Notes under the pieces: model-generated
Databases searched by the model: none
What the model saw: the letters and a program-made list of their open reading frames with translations, nothing else
Told to the model about the DNA's origin: nothing
Shown here: positions 60,442-64,000 of the stretch, in pieces
How the letters are laid out: each line of letters opens with the position of its first letter
Numbering within the stretch: position 1 is the first letter of the stretch
Assembly: GCF_009905725.1 (NCBI RefSeq)
Contig: NZ_JAAAKV010000001.1
Span: 620,001-684,000, forward strand
Origin: Emticicia sp. CRIBPO
GTDB lineage: Bacteria > Bacteroidota > Bacteroidia > Cytophagales > Spirosomataceae
DNA: 64,000 bases
Direction of reading: 5' to 3'
Made by a program: the position numbers and the translations under genes

Positions 60442-61086
60442 ATGCCGGTTAAAAAATTATTCTGGGATAACCCTTACCTCACTGAACTGAGTACCATCAT
60501 TACTGGTGTTTCAGGTGACACGGTCACGCTCGAATCTACCATCGCCTACGCTTTTTCCGGGGGACAGCAATCGGATGAGGGCACTCTCAACGGACTGAAG
60601 ATTATTAAAGCAGAAAAGCATGATAAAGAGATTTTTTACACCCTGGAACCAGACCATGGCCTCGAAACCGGCCAGGGAGTTTTGATTCAGATTGACTGGG
60701 ATAAAAGGTATAGAATCATGAAACTGCATTTTGCTGCAGAAATCATCCTCGAACTGGTATATCAGAACTTCGGAAGACCGGAAAAAACAGGAGCCAATAT
60801 AACCTTTGATAAAGCAAGGATAGATTTTGTCCGGGATAAAAATATCTCGGAAATGTTTCCGCTTCTCAATGAAAAAGCCCGCGAACTTATTGCTTTGGAC
60901 CTTCCTGTAGAAAGTGCTTTCAGCGATGAGGCGGCCCAGAGAAGATACTGGAGAATTGAAGGATTCGGACAGGTGGCTTGCGGAGGTACACACATCAGGC
61001 GAACCGGAGAAATCGGTCCCCTGAAACTCAAGAGGGTCAACCTGGGTCAAAACAGGGAAAGAATTGAGATTTATTTAACAGAATAA
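60442..61086 (+). CDS. AlaX-like trans-editing protein
   Basis: The ATG at 60442 starts a 214-residue protein. The AlaX/ThrRS-editing fold has a beta-barrel start (SGGQQSDEGTLNG), RYRIMKLHFAAE and CGGTHIRRTGEIG. Free AlaX proteins deacylate Ser-tRNA(Ala) and related mischarged tRNAs. The first zinc motif HxxxH reads HFAAE, so one His is replaced by Glu. The second motif, CxxxH (CGGTH), is intact. Zinc can probably still bind, but the change should alter activity. It is translationally close to the VOC gene. Confidence 0.85.
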   Translation: MPVKKLFWDNPYLTELSTIITGVSGDTVTLESTIAYAFSGGQQSDEGTLNGLKIIKAEKHDKEIFYTLEPDHGLETGQGVLIQIDWDKRYRIMKLHFAAEIILELVYQNFGRPEKTGANITFDKARIDFVRDKNISEMFPLLNEKARELIALDLPVESAFSDEAAQRRYWRIEGFGQVACGGTHIRRTGEIGPLKLKRVNLGQNRERIEIYLTE

Positions 61087-61120
61087 GGCGGCCGCCCAAA
61101 AGTACCGGGCAGCCGCCTTT
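61085..61120. terminator. Bidirectional terminator between AlaX-like and T9SS genes
   Basis: An almost perfect 13-bp stem (one C/A mismatch, AAGGCGGC core) at 61085-61097 and 61107-61119 lies between the two convergent genes. The T-run is short. Confidence 0.7.
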
Positions 61121-61123
61121 GCA

Positions 61124-62170
61124 CTATTTTTGAATTGCCAGCCTCTTTACTACAGCAGACTGGTTTGCATAGATGATTTTAACGGTGTAAATGCCGTAGG
61201 GCAAATTCCCGACACTGATTTCAGGATTCGGTTTACTTCCGGAACGGTAAACTTCACGCCCGTTCAGATTGACAATGGATACGGCTTTGACCTTATTCCA
61301 GTCGGGCGTCTTGATCGTAAACCTATCTGTAGCAGGGTTGGGGAAAACCTCAAAATTCACTTCAGGGATATCCTCAAAAAACACACTTCTTGACTTGCTG
61401 ATCGTGAAGCTGCCGTCTTTGTCTACTGATTTTAATCGGTAATAATTGTGACCGTTGGCTACCTCCGCATCTGAAAAACTGTAGTGCTTCACGGTCTTAC
61501 TCTCACCGGAAGAGCTGACAATACCCTTCGTTACCCAGTTTTTAGCGTCCAGACTATGCTGAACCTGGAAATGATCACTGTTGCTTTCCTCTGAGGTAGA
61601 CCACTTTAAATGGGCTACCTGGCCTTCTGCTTTGGCTGTAAAATCTATCAGGGACACGGGTAATGTACCATCAACATCCCCGTAAGAAGACGGGCTGTCG
61701 GTACCGGTATTTGTACTCAGATATCCTCCCGCACTTCCGTTCACCTGGTATCCGATCGATTGTCCGTTGAAACCAGAAACTACCCCTGTGATCGTAAAAC
61801 GGGTGTACGAGCCTTCAGGAATGGCCTGATTCTGAATAATGGTGATCTGATAGGTCAGTGGGTTTGTGGTACTGACCTGATTTATAGAATAGGTAAAATA
61901 ATTGGCAGGGAGGCCTGTAACAACTATCTGAGGATCATAAATCCGCGTTGTGACGATCTCTACTTCAAAGGGAGTACCACCAGGAGCCGGCCAGTTTAGG
62001 CTTCCAACTGAAGTACCCGCCTCAACACTAAAACTTACCGTTTCTCCATTGAAAAAAGGAGTATTTGTAGGTACTACAGTGCCGGTTAGACCCGAGGCAG
62101 TAACATTCGGATCCTGACCGAATGTAAAAAAAGCCGTATGCATAAAAATTATTACCAGAATCTTTTTCAT
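61124..62170 (-). CDS. T9SS cargo protein with type A sorting domain
   Basis: The 348-residue protein has a cleavable signal peptide (cut near TFGQ) and a beta-rich N-terminal domain without catalytic motifs. An intermediate LPVSLIDFTAKAEGQVAHLKWSTSEESNSDHF module is typical of Bacteroidota T9SS cargo. A C-terminal sorting domain of ~80 residues ends it (VNFEVFPNPATDRFTIKT, VNLNGREVYRS, LPYGIYTVKI). It should be secreted across the outer membrane by the type IX system. It lies in one operon with the TSP3-repeat protein upstream. Confidence 0.88.
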   Translation of the reverse strand: MKKILVIIFMHTAFFTFGQDPNVTASGLTGTVVPTNTPFFNGETVSFSVEAGTSVGSLNWPAPGGTPFEVEIVTTRIYDPQIVVTGLPANYFTYSINQVSTTNPLTYQITIIQNQAIPEGSYTRFTITGVVSGFNGQSIGYQVNGSAGGYLSTNTGTDSPSSYGDVDGTLPVSLIDFTAKAEGQVAHLKWSTSEESNSDHFQVQHSLDAKNWVTKGIVSSSGESKTVKHYSFSDAEVANGHNYYRLKSVDKDGSFTISKSRSVFFEDIPEVNFEVFPNPATDRFTIKTPDWNKVKAVSIVNLNGREVYRSGSKPNPEISVGNLPYGIYTVKIIYANQSAVVKRLAIQK

Positions 62171-62204
62171 TGATTTATTCGTTTAAGTTTAATGTCTGTT
62201 TGAA

Positions 62205-64000
62205 TTATGGGTTATAAGAAACAGTTTCCTGGTCTGCATTATTAGAAATCCGCTGCTCACCGCCGGAGCCCGATGCAATAGAGACTGTAAATACATATTG
62301 TCCGTGAGTGCCCCCCATATAAAATGTAGCTGGTACATTGAAAGTCGAATTCTGATTAACCAGGATCATGTTTGAAGTAAATAGATGATTTGCTCCTGAT
62401 AGACCTGTGTAAGTCCATCCATTCACCACATCTCCCGGGCTTAAGCCTACAATCCAATCCGCTCCTGATTTTAACCTGACAGTTATCAGTGAGCCGTCTG
62501 TAGGGGCATCATTTATCTCTATTACCCTTATTCTTAAATTAATAGGAATCGAAGACGAACCTGCCAGAGAAGAAGGAATCACCGTAAGGCTGGGAACCAG
62601 GTCAGGAATGGCTCCCAAACCTCCAAACCCATTAGGCTCGATATCCACAGCATCCGCAATCCCGTCATCATCATTGGAATCAACAAGGCCATCCACAACC
62701 CCGTCAGCATTGGAATCCAAACCACCTTTTCCGTTTTCAACGATGTCTTTCATGCCATCTCCATCACTGTCAAGATCATTGTAATCAGGCGTGCTGTCAT
62801 TATCGGTATCTTTGGGCGATGGCTGTCCCGGAGAGCCGAATACCCCGTCATTGGTATCCACACTGTCCATGATGCCGTCCTGGTCACTGTCAGAGCCATC
62901 TACTTCCCCGTTGTTATCCGTGTCCGCGTATCCGGTTAAACCGCTCTCCCTTAAATCTGAAATGCTGTCATTGTCGCTGTCAAGGTCCCTGTAATCGGGC
63001 TTATTGTCTCCATCGGTATCTTTAGAAGCGGGCAGGTCAGGGGAACCGAAAACACCATCATTCGTATCGGCACTGTCACGGATACCGTCACCATCTGCAT
63101 CGGGTCCGTCCACCACACCGTCAGCGTCTGCATCTGTTACTCCCGGCAATCCGTTTTCTTTCAGATCCGTAATTCCGTCATTGTCCGTATCCAGGTCTCT
63201 GAAATCAGCGATGCCATCGCCATCAGTATCTCTTGAAGAAACAAGACTTGGTGAGCCAAATACACTATCCTGCGTATCGGCACTGTCTCTGATACCGTCA
63301 CGATCGGCATCAGTACCATCCACTACCCCATCATTGTCTGCATCCTGAACACCGGCTACACCGTTTTCTCTCAGGTCTGTGATGCTGTCATTATCGCTGT
63401 CCAGATCCAGATAGTCAGGAATCAGATCACCGTCAGTATCTTTGGGAGTGGTCGTTGAAAGTGGGTTCGGAGTGTCCAATACACCATTGTGGTCGGCGTC
63501 GTGGCTACTTACATTAACCCCGGATTCATACAGATCCGTGATCCCGTCATTATCGCTGTCGAGATCCAGGTAATTGAAAATGCCGTCACCGTCGGTGTCT
63601 GTGTTAATACCTTCTGTATTGTCAGGGATACCGTCATTGTCAGAATCAGGGTCACAGGCATTTTTCAGGCCGTCTCCGTCGGTATCGATATAAGCTGATT
63701 TTCCGTTGGACTCGTTACAGGTATCGTTACAATCCGGGACACCGTCACCATCCGCATCCAGGTTGTCATTTCCGGAGGCACATACATCCAGGCAGTCCGG
63801 CACGCCATCTCCATCTGTATCCAACTGAACGTAAGCGTAATAAATATCATAAGTCAATGGCAATCCGGCAGAAACAAGGCCCAGGTTGACATCAATCTCA
63901 ATCTCATCAAAAGCCACCGAAGATTTTCCGCCCACAAAAGTTATCCCACCCGAGCCGCTTAGCAGATTCCCGCTGGCCAGAGACGCTCCTGTAAATTGTT
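62205..64000 (-). CDS. Large secreted protein with thrombospondin-type-3 repeats (partial)
   Basis: The frame is open to the right edge, so the N-terminus lies outside the window. The visible ~598 residues contain a beta-rich segment (about residues 1-55 as seen here), then many TSP3-type calcium-binding repeats of D-x-D-x-D-G-x-x-D form (DTDGDGVPDCLD, DSDNDGITDL, DADNDGVVDGTDADRDGI). They end in a beta-sandwich of ~110 residues. No T9SS sorting domain is seen at the C-terminus. It probably serves as a surface or adhesive protein whose rigidity depends on Ca2+. The next gene encodes a T9SS cargo protein. Confidence 0.85.
   Translation of the reverse strand, partial: QFTGASLASGNLLSGSGGITFVGGKSSVAFDEIEIDVNLGLVSAGLPLTYDIYYAYVQLDTDGDGVPDCLDVCASGNDNLDADGDGVPDCNDTCNESNGKSAYIDTDGDGLKNACDPDSDNDGIPDNTEGINTDTDGDGIFNYLDLDSDNDGITDLYESGVNVSSHDADHNGVLDTPNPLSTTTPKDTDGDLIPDYLDLDSDNDSITDLRENGVAGVQDADNDGVVDGTDADRDGIRDSADTQDSVFGSPSLVSSRDTDGDGIADFRDLDTDNDGITDLKENGLPGVTDADADGVVDGPDADGDGIRDSADTNDGVFGSPDLPASKDTDGDNKPDYRDLDSDNDSISDLRESGLTGYADTDNNGEVDGSDSDQDGIMDSVDTNDGVFGSPGQPSPKDTDNDSTPDYNDLDSDGDGMKDIVENGKGGLDSNADGVVDGLVDSNDDDGIADAVDIEPNGFGGLGAIPDLVPSLTVIPSSLAGSSSIPINLRIRVIEINDAPTDGSLITVRLKSGADWIVGLSPGDVVNGWTYTGLSGANHLFTSNMILVNQNSTFNVPATFYMGGTHGQYVFTVSIASGSGGEQRISNNADQETVSYNP

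Overview
The window comes from a Bacteroidota chromosome, most likely a Cytophagales-type aerobic heterotroph. This is inferred from several signs. There is a C-terminal type IX secretion sorting domain, a plug/CarboxypepD TonB receptor, an ABC-2-associated M1 aminopeptidase and DUF349 and DUF4856 proteins. Shine-Dalgarno sequences are scarce, and TAnnTTTG (-7) promoter elements recur with TTG/TTTG about 20 nt upstream. No CRISPR array, insertion sequence, rRNA or replication origin was seen. One tRNA (Thr, UGU) is present.

Layout. 1-7 kb: end of an M1 aminopeptidase, hairpin repeats, three tandem paralogous cysteine-rich lipoproteins, a secreted glycoside-hydrolase-like protein, a 17 x 21-bp tandem repeat and a DbpA-like DEAD-box helicase. 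7-15 kb: an alpha/beta hydrolase, a Crp/Fnr regulator, a small unknown protein and a tripartite RND efflux operon (MFP, pump, TolC). 15-31 kb: mostly housekeeping genes (uvrB, a methyltransferase coupled to a SpecificRecomb-type membrane protein, an aspartyl protease with PDZ, rlmN, a PiT phosphate transporter, pdxH, a DUF349 protein, tRNA-Thr, a GH5-like enzyme). They are interrupted by one AT-rich gene for a membrane HExxH protein. 31-36 kb: a regulator-rich accessory stretch with MarR, a VOC remnant, a frameshifted RelE/HigB-type toxin with XRE antitoxin, a second Crp/Fnr, DinB, GbsR and a 2H phosphoesterase. 36-39 kb: a GH9/deacetylase-like secreted pair. 39-45.4 kb: an operon of DUF4856 lipoprotein, imelysin-like lipoprotein, HTTM membrane protein and TonB receptor behind a strong promoter/operator. 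45.8-50 kb: a TPR-CHAT protein convergent with an ECF sigma factor and its TM/TPR partner. 50-61 kb: small secreted and regulatory proteins (LytTR, OsmC, XRE/membrane pair, MerR-TipAS, AraC, DinB, Map, cyclase, VOC, AlaX-like). 61-64 kb: a T9SS cargo protein and the C-terminal part of a large thrombospondin-type-3-repeat protein.

The strongest hidden signal is regulatory. Three FNR-type dyads (TTGAT-N4-ATCAA and one near match) lie exactly 36.5 nt from the G of a TTTG -7 element. Two follow closely on a Crp/Fnr gene whose recognition helix carries E-T-x-S-R. The third lies inside a coding sequence, in front of the RND efflux operon. Other points of interest are the compositionally mosaic TPR-CHAT gene, the poly-T frameshift in the toxin, the four-gene imelysin/HTTM/TonB operon and the 21-bp repeat array.
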